This document shows, in pieces, positions 43,567 to 51,807 of a stretch of DNA of 64,000 nucleotides. Each line of letters begins with the position of its first letter. Positions within the stretch are counted from its first letter, which is position 1. Origin of the DNA: Allobosea sp. UNC402CLCol (GTDB taxonomy: Bacteria > Pseudomonadota > Alphaproteobacteria > Rhizobiales > Beijerinckiaceae). The DNA is taken from NCBI RefSeq assembly GCF_000745475.1, contig NZ_JQJJ01000010.1, positions 62,001 to 126,000 of the forward strand, in the 5' to 3' direction. Both the position numbers and the translations under genes were made by a program. A model generated the notes under the pieces. It saw only the letters and a list, made by a program, of their open reading frames with translations. It did not search any database and was not told the origin of the DNA.

Positions 43567-44763
43567 ATGACGGAATTCTCGAAGGGTATTGATCGCCGCG
43601 CCGTCCTCGGAGGGCTCGGGGCGCTGGCGACCGGAGCGAGCGGCGCCTTCGCCGCTTCGCCGCCGCTGCCTTCCGCGCCGGTCGCGATCAACATCATCGA
43701 TGTCGGCGGGGCGCTGGCGCTGATGCAGCAGGCTTTCGACGATTATCGCAGCGCCAACCCCAAGCTGGTCTCGCGCATCACCTATGTGAAGGCGCCGGCG
43801 CCGGAGCTCGCGAGCAAGATCAAGGCGCAGCAGGATGCCGGCCGCTCCGATCTCGACCTCGTGCTGACCGGTTCGGACGGCCTCGCGGCCGGGCTCGAGC
43901 AGAATCTCTGGCTCAAGATCTTCCCGGATTTCGCCGACAAGTTCCCCGGTCTCGAGGAGAACTACGAGCCGGCGGCGCTCAACCTGCACAAGGCGCAGGG
44001 TGCGGGCTTCGGCGTGGTGATGAACTACTATCCGTCCGGCCCGCTGCTCGAATACATGCCCGACCGCGTCAAACAGGTGCCGACCACGGCGGAGGAGCTG
44101 CTCGCCTGGGCCAAGGCCCATCCCAACAAGTTCATGTATGCGCGCCCGACCAATTCGGGACCCGGCCGCACCTTCATGATGGGCCTGCCCTATCTGCTGG
44201 GGGACAAGGACCCGCAGGATCCGGTCGGCGGCTGGGACAAGAGCTGGGCCTATCTGCAGGAACTCGGCCAGCACATCGAGTATTACCCGGCCGGCACCGG
44301 CGCGACGATGAAGGAGTTCGGCGACGGCTCGCGTGACATCATCATCTCGACGACGGGCTGGGACATCAACCCGCGTGCGCTCGGCATCGTGCCGAAGGAA
44401 GCGAAGATCCAGACGCTGAAGGGCTTCCACTGGGTCTCGGACGCCTTCTTCATGTGCGTGCCGAAGGGGGTGCCGAACGACCGCCTCGCCGTGGTGCTCG
44501 ACATCATGGCGCATGTGCTGCAGCCGAAGATGCAGGCCTATTCCTATGACGAGGGCTATCTCTATCCGGGTCCGGCGGTGAAGAACGTGCCGCTCTCGCT
44601 GGCGCCGAAGCGCAGCCAGGAGGTCATCGCGGAATTCGGCCGGCCGGAATATGCCGAGCTCATCGCCAAGAACCCGATCGAGCTGCCGCTGAAGCCCGAC
44701 AAGATGGTCGTCGCCTTCCGCAAATGGGACGAGCTCGTCGGCGCCAAGCAGCGCAAGGGCTGA
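43567..44763 (+). CDS. Type 2 periplasmic solute-binding protein, Tat-like signal (paralog 2)
   Basis: A 398-residue exported protein, clearly paralogous to the one at 39105-40286 (shared NIIDVGG, LVLTGSDGLAAGLEQNLWL, YPSGPLLEYMPDRVKQVP, ARPTNSGPGRTFMMGLPYLLGDKDP, GWDINPRALGIVPKEAK). The signal DRRAVLGGLGALATGASGAFA has a twin-arginine pattern. AGGGGAG precedes ATG 43567, 31 bases after nagA, so it is co-transcribed with the nag genes. No cognate permease is adjacent; the next transporter genes, downstream on the other strand, are of the oligopeptide type and would not normally pair with this class. Confidence 0.87.
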   Translation: MTEFSKGIDRRAVLGGLGALATGASGAFAASPPLPSAPVAINIIDVGGALALMQQAFDDYRSANPKLVSRITYVKAPAPELASKIKAQQDAGRSDLDLVLTGSDGLAAGLEQNLWLKIFPDFADKFPGLEENYEPAALNLHKAQGAGFGVVMNYYPSGPLLEYMPDRVKQVPTTAEELLAWAKAHPNKFMYARPTNSGPGRTFMMGLPYLLGDKDPQDPVGGWDKSWAYLQELGQHIEYYPAGTGATMKEFGDGSRDIIISTTGWDINPRALGIVPKEAKIQTLKGFHWVSDAFFMCVPKGVPNDRLAVVLDIMAHVLQPKMQAYSYDEGYLYPGPAVKNVPLSLAPKRSQEVIAEFGRPEYAELIAKNPIELPLKPDKMVVAFRKWDELVGAKQRKG

Positions 44764-44777
44764 GTTCTTCCCTGCAC

Positions 44778-44880
44778 GTCATTCTCGGGCGTCGCGTCAG
44801 CGCCGACCCGAGAATCTCCGGACAAGAAGGTGGGGGAGCCTCCTCCGGCACGAGACGCTCGGGGCAAGCCCGAGCATGAC
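44778..44880. repeat. Dispersed palindromic repeat, family A copy 2
   Basis: A 103-bp unit with GTCATTCTCGGG and CCCGAGCATGAC ends and internal GACCCGAGAATCTCC, in the same orientation as 6677-6772. It occupies the gap between two convergent transcription units. Confidence 0.8.
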
Positions 44881-44889
44881 GGCCTGCTT

Positions 44890-46611
44890 TCAAGCCGAGG
44901 CGGGAGCCTCGCCCTCGCCCAATCGCCAGAACAGCCTGACGCCGCCGTCGCCGGTGCTTTCGAGGCCGGGCACGGCCGAGAGCAGCTTCTTGGTATAGTC
45001 GTGCTGCGGGTTGTCGAAGATGTCGTCGCGGGGACCTTCCTCGACGATGCGGCCCTCATGCATGACGATGACACGGTCGGCAACCTGCTCGACCACGCCG
45101 AGATCGTGGCTGATGAACAGGCAGGAGAAGCCGTGCTTCTTCTGCAGGTCGTCGAAGAGTTCCAGCACCTGCGCGCGCACGGTCACGTCGAGCGCCGAGA
45201 CCGGCTCGTCGGCGATGACGAAGCTCGGCCGCCGCACGATGGCGCGGGCGATGGCGACGCGCTGGCGCTGGCCGCCGGAAAGCTCGTGCGGATAGCGATC
45301 GGCGAAGCCGTCCTTCAGCCCGACCTCGGCCAGCACCTCGGCGACGCGGGCCTTCTTCTGAGCGCCGCTCATCGCCTCGACCAGCCGTAGCGGTTCGCCA
45401 ACGAGCTGGCCGATGGTCATGCGCGGGTCGAGCGACGAATAGGGGTCCTGGAAGACCATCTGACAGTTGAGCCGGTAGTCCCAATAGGCGGTGTCGCTCT
45501 TCGCGATCGGCTTGCCGTTGAACAGGATCTCGCCGCCCGAGGGCTTGACCAACCCGGCGATCGACTGGCCGAGCGTCGTCTTGCCCGAGCCGGAGCCGCC
45601 GACCACCGCGACGACCTCGCCCGGCTGCACGTCGATGCTGATGCCGTGCAGGGCGCGCTTGGGCGCGCTCTTGCGGAAGAAGCCCTGGCGGCCGGGATAG
45701 TCGACGATAAGGTCGCGCACGGCGACGATGGGGGTCTGGTCCTGCGGGAGGAAGCGGGCCGGCAGGCGCTGCGGCATCGCGGCCAGCAGCTTGCGGGTAT
45801 AGGGGTGCTGCGGCCGGGCGAGGATGTCCTCGGCCGAGCCCTGCTCGACGACGTCGCCCTGGCACATCACGACGATGCGGCTGCAATAGCGCGCGACCAT
45901 GCCGAGATCATGCGAGATCAGCAGCACGGCGGTGTCGTTGGCCTGGGTCAGGTCGACCATCAGCTCCATCACGTCGCGCTGGACCACGGCGTCGAGCGCG
46001 GTGGTCGGCTCGTCGGCGAGGAGCAGAGCGGGTTTCAGCAGCATCACGGAGGCCAGCATGATGCGCTGGCGCATGCCGCCGGAGAACTGGTGCGGGTAGG
46101 AGTCGAGCGCCCCTTCCGGATCGCGCAGGCCGACGCGCCGGAGCATGTCGAGGATCAGCGCCTTGCGCCCGGAGGCATCGAGCTTGCGATGCAGCTCAAG
46201 CCCCTCGTCGAGCTGGCGGCCGATCAGCATGGAGGGGTTGAGCGAGGTCATCGGCTCCTGGAAGACCATGCCGACGCGGGAGCCGCGCATGGCGCGCAGA
46301 TCCTTGCCGGACATGGCCATCACATCCTGGCCCTCGAAGCGGATGGCGCCGCCGGTCAGGCGCACGGCCGGCGGGATGAAGCCCATCACGGCCCGCGCGG
46401 CCAGCGTCTTGCCCGAGCCGGATTCGCCGACGATGCCGACGATCTCGCCCGGGAAGACCTGGAAGGAGACGTCGTTGACGACGCTGCGGCCGCTGGCGCC
46501 GATCTTCAGCGTGAGATGGGCAACGTCGAGAAGAGGTGCAGCGGCCTTGTTCGACGCGTTTTCTTCACGCGAACCGGTGCCCACTTCGCTTGAAAACGCT
46601 TTGGTGGTCAT
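44890..46611 (-). CDS. Dipeptide/oligopeptide ABC transporter, fused double ATPase (DppD-DppF)
   Basis: A 573-residue cytosolic protein with two nucleotide-binding domains. Domain 1 (~25-275) has Walker A GESGSGKT, signature FSGGMRQRIMLASV and Walker B LLADEPTTALD. Domain 2 (~300-560) has GGSGSGKTT, LSGGQRQRVAIARAI and VIADEPVSALD. Each ends with the oligopeptide-family HPYTRKLL or HDYTKKLL element. The start at 46611 overlaps the permease stop by 4 bases. Residues ~4-20 are encoded by a dispersed repeat that has no counterpart in ordinary Dpp ATPases; they lie before the first conserved strand, so function is probably intact. Confidence 0.93.
   Translation of the reverse strand: MTTKAFSSEVGTGSREENASNKAAAPLLDVAHLTLKIGASGRSVVNDVSFQVFPGEIVGIVGESGSGKTLAARAVMGFIPPAVRLTGGAIRFEGQDVMAMSGKDLRAMRGSRVGMVFQEPMTSLNPSMLIGRQLDEGLELHRKLDASGRKALILDMLRRVGLRDPEGALDSYPHQFSGGMRQRIMLASVMLLKPALLLADEPTTALDAVVQRDVMELMVDLTQANDTAVLLISHDLGMVARYCSRIVVMCQGDVVEQGSAEDILARPQHPYTRKLLAAMPQRLPARFLPQDQTPIVAVRDLIVDYPGRQGFFRKSAPKRALHGISIDVQPGEVVAVVGGSGSGKTTLGQSIAGLVKPSGGEILFNGKPIAKSDTAYWDYRLNCQMVFQDPYSSLDPRMTIGQLVGEPLRLVEAMSGAQKKARVAEVLAEVGLKDGFADRYPHELSGGQRQRVAIARAIVRRPSFVIADEPVSALDVTVRAQVLELFDDLQKKHGFSCLFISHDLGVVEQVADRVIVMHEGRIVEEGPRDDIFDNPQHDYTKKLLSAVPGLESTGDGGVRLFWRLGEGEAPASA
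46553..46600 (-). repeat. Short dispersed repeat inside the ATPase coding region, family C copy 1
   Basis: On the minus strand the element contains GCGTTTTCAAGCGAAG then ACCGGTTCGCGTGAAGAAAA. Two intergenic relatives occur at 51051-51094 and 55071-55118. Here it is in frame and codes for residues KAFSSEVGTGSREENAS of the ATPase. Confidence 0.8.
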
Positions 46612-47480
46612 CGCGAGCCCCTCATCCGTGGGTCGAGCTTGTCGCGCAGCGCGTCGCCGAGCAGGTTGATGCCGAGCAGGGTCAGCGAGATGCACAGGCC
46701 CGGGAAGATGCCGAGCCAGGCGGCCTGGTCGATATAGGGCCGAGAACCGGCGAGCATGTTGCCCCAGGTCGGGGCCGGCGGCGGCACGCCGAGACCGAGG
46801 AAGGAGAGCGCGCTCTCGGCCAGCAGCACATAGCCGAACATCGAGGTCGCCAGCACGGTCAGCGGCGCGATGCAGTTCGGCAGGATGTGGCGGAGCATGG
46901 TGAAGCCCTCGCCATTGCCCATGACGCGGGAGGCTGCGATGAATTCGCGCTCGCGCAGCGAGAGCACCGTGCCGCGTACGACGCGCGCCACCGAGGGCGT
47001 ATAGGCGATGCCCAGCGCGACGATGATGCCGTATTTGTTGGCGCCGAGCACGGCAAGCAGGCCGAGCGCCAGCAGGATGCCGGGGAAGGCGAGCAGTGCG
47101 TCGTTGAAGGCCATGATGACGCGGTCGGTCCAGCCGCGCATATAGCCGGAGAACAGGCCGATCGTGGTGCCCATCACGACGGCGAGCGTCACGGTCAGGA
47201 TGCTGATCCACACGCTCGTCGCAGCACCCGCCATCAGGCGCGAGAGCACGTCGCGGCCGAACTCGTCGGTGCCGAGCCAGTGCAGCGCATTGGGCGCCAC
47301 GAGCTTCTCGCGGAAGGAGAGCTTGAGCGGGTCGTAGGGCGTCCAGAGCGCGCCGGTGCCGGCGGCGGCGAGCAGGATCGCGATCAGCGTGCCGCCGACG
47401 AGCGCATTGGGGGCGGGGAGCTTCAGGCGGCGCTCGCCGCTCATCGTGCTGCTGCGGGTCATTGTGCCGTCGCCGCTCAT
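46608..47480 (-). CDS. Oligopeptide ABC transporter permease (DppC type)
   Basis: A 290-residue permease. After a cytosolic tail the first helix is LVGGTLIAILLAAAGTGALW, then WLGTDEFGRDVLSRLMAGAATSV (DppC hallmark) and five more helices. The EAA-like loop is near REREFIAASRVMGNGEGFTMLRHILPNCIAPL. The start overlaps the stop of the DppB-type gene as ATGA, and the stop overlaps the ATPase start, so the three are coupled. Confidence 0.93.
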   Translation of the reverse strand: MSGDGTMTRSSTMSGERRLKLPAPNALVGGTLIAILLAAAGTGALWTPYDPLKLSFREKLVAPNALHWLGTDEFGRDVLSRLMAGAATSVWISILTVTLAVVMGTTIGLFSGYMRGWTDRVIMAFNDALLAFPGILLALGLLAVLGANKYGIIVALGIAYTPSVARVVRGTVLSLREREFIAASRVMGNGEGFTMLRHILPNCIAPLTVLATSMFGYVLLAESALSFLGLGVPPPAPTWGNMLAGSRPYIDQAAWLGIFPGLCISLTLLGINLLGDALRDKLDPRMRGSR

Positions 47481-48421
47481 TGCGCAGTCACCCTTGGATC
47501 GAAGACCGGGTAGCAGAGGTCGATGACGAGGTTCACCAGCACATAGGTGAAGGCGACGAAGAGCATGCAGCCCTGGATGACCGGGTAGTCGCGCGCGAAG
47601 ATCGCATCGACGAGCAGGCGGCCCAATCCAGGGATGGTGAAGACGGTCTCGACGACCGCAATGCCGCCGAGCAGGTTGCCGAGCACGAGGCCGATCAGCG
47701 TCCAGGTCGGGCCGAAGGCGTTCTTGAAGGCGTGGCGCCAGAGCACGGCGCTCTCGCTGAGGCCCTTGGCGCGGGCATGGGTGATGTAGTCGAGCCGGAG
47801 CACCTCCAGCGTCGAGGCGCGTGCCATGCGCAGGATGACGCCCATCTCGTGCAGGAACAGCGTCAGGATCGGCATGATCAGGTAGAGCAGGCCGGCCTTG
47901 GCGTTCTCGGCGATCGAGACATAGCCGACGACCGGCAGCCAGCCGAGCTTGAGGCCGAAGAAGAGCAAGAGCAGCAGGCCGAGCCAGAAGGTCGGGATCG
48001 AGAGCAGCAGCGTGGCGGCGCTGACGAGGCCGATATCGAGGGACGAATCCTGCTTCCAGGCGGCGATCACGCCGGCTGGAACGGCAAACAGGCTCGCCAG
48101 CAGCACGGCAACGAGCACGATCTGCGCGCTGACCGCAAAACGCTGCAGGATCAGCGGCAGCACCGCCTGCTGCGACGAGATCGACTGGCCGAAATCGCCG
48201 TGCAGGACATGGCCGAACCAGATGCCGAACTGGACCGGCAGGCTCTGGTCGAGGCCGAGCCGGCCGCGCAGATCGGCGAGGCTCGCCGGCGTCGCCAGAT
48301 CGCCCAGCATCAACTGCGCCGGATCACCCGGTATCAGCCGGATCAGGACGAAGACCGACACCGCCACGATCAGCAGCGTCGGCAACGCCATCCCTATCCG
48401 CGTCAGCGCAAAGCGAAACAT
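47477..48421 (-). CDS. Oligopeptide ABC transporter permease (DppB type)
   Basis: A 314-residue permease. FALTRIGMALPTLLIVAVSVFVLIRLIPGDPA is the usual DppB first helix with the GDPA motif. The EAA loop lies in DYITHARAKGLSESAVLWRHAFKNAF, and GIAVVETVFTIPGLGRLLVDAIFARDYPVIQG is the conserved C-terminal part. It follows the binding-protein gene by 35 bases, forming the channel with DppC for a peptide-like substrate. Confidence 0.93.
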   Translation of the reverse strand: MFRFALTRIGMALPTLLIVAVSVFVLIRLIPGDPAQLMLGDLATPASLADLRGRLGLDQSLPVQFGIWFGHVLHGDFGQSISSQQAVLPLILQRFAVSAQIVLVAVLLASLFAVPAGVIAAWKQDSSLDIGLVSAATLLLSIPTFWLGLLLLLFFGLKLGWLPVVGYVSIAENAKAGLLYLIMPILTLFLHEMGVILRMARASTLEVLRLDYITHARAKGLSESAVLWRHAFKNAFGPTWTLIGLVLGNLLGGIAVVETVFTIPGLGRLLVDAIFARDYPVIQGCMLFVAFTYVLVNLVIDLCYPVFDPRVTAQ

Positions 48422-48456
48422 GCAAGCCTCCCAAGCTCGACGATCCCGGAAGCCGC

Positions 48457-49998
48457 CTACTTGGCGACGCTGACTTCCCAGAGCCGCAGCTGCGACGCCC
48501 AGGGCGTCACGCCGGTCACGCGCTTGGAATGGGCGATGATGTCGAGATCGTTATGGGTGAAGATCGTCGGCACCTGCTCGATGAAGCGCTTGTGCAATTC
48601 GTCGAAGAGCTTCTGGCGCTCGGCCGGATCGGTCACCACCATCGACTTGTCGATCAGGGCGAGCGCTTCGGGATCCTCCCAGACTTTGCGCGGCTGCTTG
48701 TCCTTCGGGCCGGAGATCTGCTCGAAGCCGAGCGCGGGGTCGAAGCGGCTCGAATAGGAGAAGGCCTGCATCTGGTAGTTGCCCTTGTTGTAGCGGTCGA
48801 GCTGCGTCGCCCACTCAAGGACCTCGATCTCGGCGTTGATGCCGACCGCCTGCATCATCGCCTGGGCGATGACCGCGGTGTTGAAGCTCGGCACCGAGGA
48901 GCGCTTGTTGGCGAGGATGGTGATCTTCTCGCCCTTGTAGCCGGCCTTCTGGAGCAGGGCCTTGGCCGCGGCGGGATCGTATTTGAAGCCCTGCTTCTCG
49001 GCCTCGCCATAGTATTTCGAGGTCATGTAGACCGGCGAGTTGTTGGGCTTGCCGAGGCCGTTGCTGACATTGGCGACAAGCTCGGGGAAGTCGATCGCGG
49101 CGGCGATCGCCTGGCGCAGGGCCTGGTTCTTCATCAGCGGGTCTCGCGTCTGGATGATCAGGCTGTGGCGGACCGGGTTGGGGGCGATCGCCAGCGTGAC
49201 ATTGGGGGCGTTCTTCAGGTCGGGCACGTCCGATTCCGGCATCAGCGCCATGTCGAGCGAGCCTGCGAGCAGGCCGGCCTTCACCGTCGCCGCATCGGGG
49301 ATGACCAGGAAGCGCGCTTCCTTCACCAGCGGGCGCTTGGAGCCGATATAGCCATCGCGCTTGTCGCCCTTCGGCGAGACGTACTGGTCGAAGGCGAGGA
49401 GCTGGACCGACTGGCCGCGCTTCCATTCGCCGAGCATGAAGGGGCCGGTGCCGACCGGCTTGTCCCAGCTCCCGTCGGCCTTGACGGAATCCTTGTGGAT
49501 CACGGCCGTGCCGCCGCAATCGGCGCGGGCGAGCGTGTCGAGGAAGAGCCCGTTCGGCTTGTCGATCTCCATGACGAAGGTATCGGCATCCGGGGCCGTG
49601 GCGGAGACGACCTTGAGGCCGCTGCGCCCGTCGAGATCGGAGAGGCAGCGCCAGTCGGTCTTCGGGTCCATGTAGCGGTTCCAGCTCCACAGCACGTCGG
49701 CCGAGGTCATGGTCGCGCCGTTATGGAACTTCACGCCCTTGCGCAGGCGGAAGGTATAGGTCTTGCCGTCGGGCGAGATCTCGACCTTTTCCGCCAGCAG
49801 CGGGCCGACCGAGCCGTCCTCGGCATAGCCGACGAGGCCCTCGACCATGTGCATCTCGACGGCGTCGGTGTTGCCGTCCCGGTTCACGCCGGGATTGGTC
49901 GAGCGGATGTCGGCATTGAGCACGGCGGTGAGCGTTTGCGCGTTGACCGCGCCCGCCGACAGGGCGAGCGCAAAGGCGGAAGCGAACAGACGGTTCAT
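48457..49998 (-). CDS. Family 5 periplasmic peptide-binding protein (paralog 1)
   Basis: A 513-residue lipid-free exported protein. MNRLFASAFALALSAGAVNAQ is the signal peptide. YTFRLRKGVKFHNGATMTSADVLWSWNRYMDP is the family-5 signature, with KPVGTGPFMLGEWKRGQSVQL and ALRQAIAAAIDF in lobe II. It shares LNADIRSTNPGVNRDGNTDAV with the proteins at 51808-53349 and 53432-54988. GGGG 8 bases before ATG 49998 favours this start over ATG 50004. It is the paralog directly linked to the permease genes and so the primary delivery protein. Confidence 0.93.
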   Translation of the reverse strand: MNRLFASAFALALSAGAVNAQTLTAVLNADIRSTNPGVNRDGNTDAVEMHMVEGLVGYAEDGSVGPLLAEKVEISPDGKTYTFRLRKGVKFHNGATMTSADVLWSWNRYMDPKTDWRCLSDLDGRSGLKVVSATAPDADTFVMEIDKPNGLFLDTLARADCGGTAVIHKDSVKADGSWDKPVGTGPFMLGEWKRGQSVQLLAFDQYVSPKGDKRDGYIGSKRPLVKEARFLVIPDAATVKAGLLAGSLDMALMPESDVPDLKNAPNVTLAIAPNPVRHSLIIQTRDPLMKNQALRQAIAAAIDFPELVANVSNGLGKPNNSPVYMTSKYYGEAEKQGFKYDPAAAKALLQKAGYKGEKITILANKRSSVPSFNTAVIAQAMMQAVGINAEIEVLEWATQLDRYNKGNYQMQAFSYSSRFDPALGFEQISGPKDKQPRKVWEDPEALALIDKSMVVTDPAERQKLFDELHKRFIEQVPTIFTHNDLDIIAHSKRVTGVTPWASQLRLWEVSVAK

Positions 49999-50053
49999 GG
50001 TCATTCCCCTGTTGTCGTTGCTGTCGTGATCGACATGCTTATCGGTTTAGCCG

Positions 50054-50938
50054 TCAGGCGGCCTTGCGGGCGCTGCGGAGCTTCTTGAGCTCGCCGGCGA
50101 AGAAGTCCTCGACGGTCGGCACGACCTTCTGGCCGTCATGCGGCGTGTTCGGCACGAGGTCGAAGCGGGCGGCGATGCCGTGTTCGGCGAAGTTGTCGCG
50201 CAAGCTTGCCAGCCGCTCCGGCCGCGTCGCGCCGGCATGGTTGGCGTCCGGCATCCAGTTGCGGCCGCCGGGCTTGTGGGTGATCTCCCAGGTCTCGAGA
50301 TCGGCAGCGCCGACGATCATCTGAACCGCGACCTTCCGCATGGCGGGGATGTCGAGCTCCTGGCCGAAGAGTTCGGCGAAGTTGCGGGTGCCGACCCACC
50401 AGTCGCGCGTCGGATCGAGCAGGGTCACCGAGCCGGGCGCGCCGATCGAGACGCCCCAGAGCCTGTGCGGCTGCAGCATCAGGAAGCGATGGGCGAAATG
50501 GCCGCCGCCGGAATAGCCGAACAGGCCGAAGCGCTCGAAGGCGAGACGATAGCGCTCGCAGACCTCGTCGACGATGGCGAGCAGGACGTGGTCGTAACGG
50601 AGATTGCCCTCGCGCATGTATTTGAAGCCGTCGCGATAGCCGTCGCCCATCACGCCGATCGGGAAGAGCGGCGCCAGGATGATGCAGTTGTTCCAGCGGG
50701 CGAAGGCCGAGAAGGCGTCGCGATAGCCGGTGAAGCCGCGGCCGGTTCCGTGCATCGCGACGATCAGCTCCGGCTTCTCGCCGGTCTTTCCGAGATTCGG
50801 CGGCACATAGAGGCAGTAGGGGAAGCGCGGATCGTGCTTCGCCGAATAGATCGAGGTCGGCCCGTATTCGTAGAGCGCCTTGCCGCGCGCGGCTGCCTCG
50901 TCTTCCGGCTTGCCGGTCTGTTCTGCCACGGCGCTCAC
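50054..50938 (-). CDS. Alpha/beta hydrolase
   Basis: A 294-residue hydrolase without a signal peptide. ELIVAMHGTGRGFTGYRD forms the oxyanion region (HGTG), FGLFGYSGGGHFAHRFL the nucleophile elbow with Ser, and VPNTPHDGQKVVP is the likely His of the triad. The family includes PHB-depolymerase-like and S9-like esterases or peptidases. It lies between two genes of the transport operon on the same strand, so it probably hydrolyses the imported peptide-like or ester compound. The substrate is inferred only. Confidence 0.82.
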   Translation of the reverse strand: MSAVAEQTGKPEDEAAARGKALYEYGPTSIYSAKHDPRFPYCLYVPPNLGKTGEKPELIVAMHGTGRGFTGYRDAFSAFARWNNCIILAPLFPIGVMGDGYRDGFKYMREGNLRYDHVLLAIVDEVCERYRLAFERFGLFGYSGGGHFAHRFLMLQPHRLWGVSIGAPGSVTLLDPTRDWWVGTRNFAELFGQELDIPAMRKVAVQMIVGAADLETWEITHKPGGRNWMPDANHAGATRPERLASLRDNFAEHGIAARFDLVPNTPHDGQKVVPTVEDFFAGELKKLRSARKAA

Positions 50939-50961
50939 GGGCCTGCTCCTCTGGTGAAATT

Positions 50962-50973
50962 ATTGGCGCCAAT
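50962..50973. promoter_or_regulatory. Candidate GntR/FCD operator
   Basis: ATTGGCGCCAAT is a perfect 12-bp palindrome, extended by AT-x/x-AT to 18 bp. It lies between the hydrolase gene and the divergent GntR gene. FadR-type regulators commonly bind TNGGnnnnCCNA-like palindromes. CATAAT on the minus strand just inside is a possible -10 for the hydrolase gene. Confidence 0.5.
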
Positions 50974-51050
50974 TATGTTGCATGTTATGGTCCGTTCCGC
51001 AACCAACTTCTGCCGCGCCGGACAATTCCTGCTAGAGCATTGATTTGCCC

Positions 51051-51094
51051 CATTTTGTTTACGCGAACCGGTGTCGATTTCGCTCGAGAATGCT
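51051..51094 (-). repeat. Short dispersed repeat, family C copy 2
   Basis: The minus strand shows AGCATTCTCGAGCGAAATCG followed by ACACCGGTTCGCGTAAACAAAATG, closely matching the copy within the ATPase gene. It lies between the operator palindrome and the GntR ATG, partly in the 5' leader of the GntR gene. Confidence 0.75.
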
Positions 51095-51108
51095 TTAGAG
51101 AGCCTGCC

Positions 51109-51774
51109 ATGACGTCCGAGCGGAAACGCAAAAACACCGGCACCCGACGGGCCGACCTCGCCAATGCGATCGCGGAGGCCATCCGCCTGCGGATGTATCG
51201 ACCGGGCGAATGGCTGCGCCAGATCGATTTGGAGGAACGTTTCGAGGCGACGCGCTTCGACGTGCGCGGCGCCCTCGACGAGCTCGCCGCGCGCAAGACG
51301 ATCGAGCATGTCCCGAACCGGGGCTACCGCGTCGCCGAGATCGACATGAAGACCTATCAGGAGATCGTCGCGATCCGGGTCATGCTCGAGACGGCGGCGG
51401 CGGAAAGAGCGGTCGCGCGCATCGACGAAGCCGGGATCGCGCGGCTCGACGAACTGGCGGCGCAGTTCTCGGCCGCCGTATTGACCGGCAGCCGCACCGA
51501 GCAGAGCGAGATCAACCACGCCTTCCATCAACTGATGTACTCCTTCTGCGGAAATGCCGTGTTGCAGGAGACGATCTGGGCCTTGCGCGATCGCGGGCGC
51601 GGCTCGCGGATCACGGTGTGGAGCTCGCATGAATCTCTGCTGCGCAGCGACCGCGAGCACTATGCGATGATGGAGGCCCTGAAGGCGCGCGACGCCGGCC
51701 GCCTTGCCGCCCTGGTCGCGACGCATGTCGCCAAGGGGGCTACGCTGGTGCCGCCACTGGCTGTGCCGGTGTGA
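51109..51774 (+). CDS. GntR family regulator (FadR/FCD type)
   Basis: A 221-residue regulator. The winged HTH (residues ~12-75) has LANAIAEAIRLRMYRPGEWLRQIDLEERFEATRFDVRGALDELAARKTIEHVPNRGYRV. The FCD helical effector domain follows, with HAFHQLMYSFCGNAVL and the final HYAMMEALKARDAGRLAALVATHVAKG holding expected metal-binding His residues. It sits on the opposite strand inside the peptide-transport cluster, so it probably governs it. ATG 51109 is chosen over an upstream frame that runs through the repeat. Confidence 0.9.
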   Translation: MTSERKRKNTGTRRADLANAIAEAIRLRMYRPGEWLRQIDLEERFEATRFDVRGALDELAARKTIEHVPNRGYRVAEIDMKTYQEIVAIRVMLETAAAERAVARIDEAGIARLDELAAQFSAAVLTGSRTEQSEINHAFHQLMYSFCGNAVLQETIWALRDRGRGSRITVWSSHESLLRSDREHYAMMEALKARDAGRLAALVATHVAKGATLVPPLAVPV

Positions 51775-51807
51775 GCCGCAGCGTTTCCGCGCCGGGAAGC
51801 CTCCACC

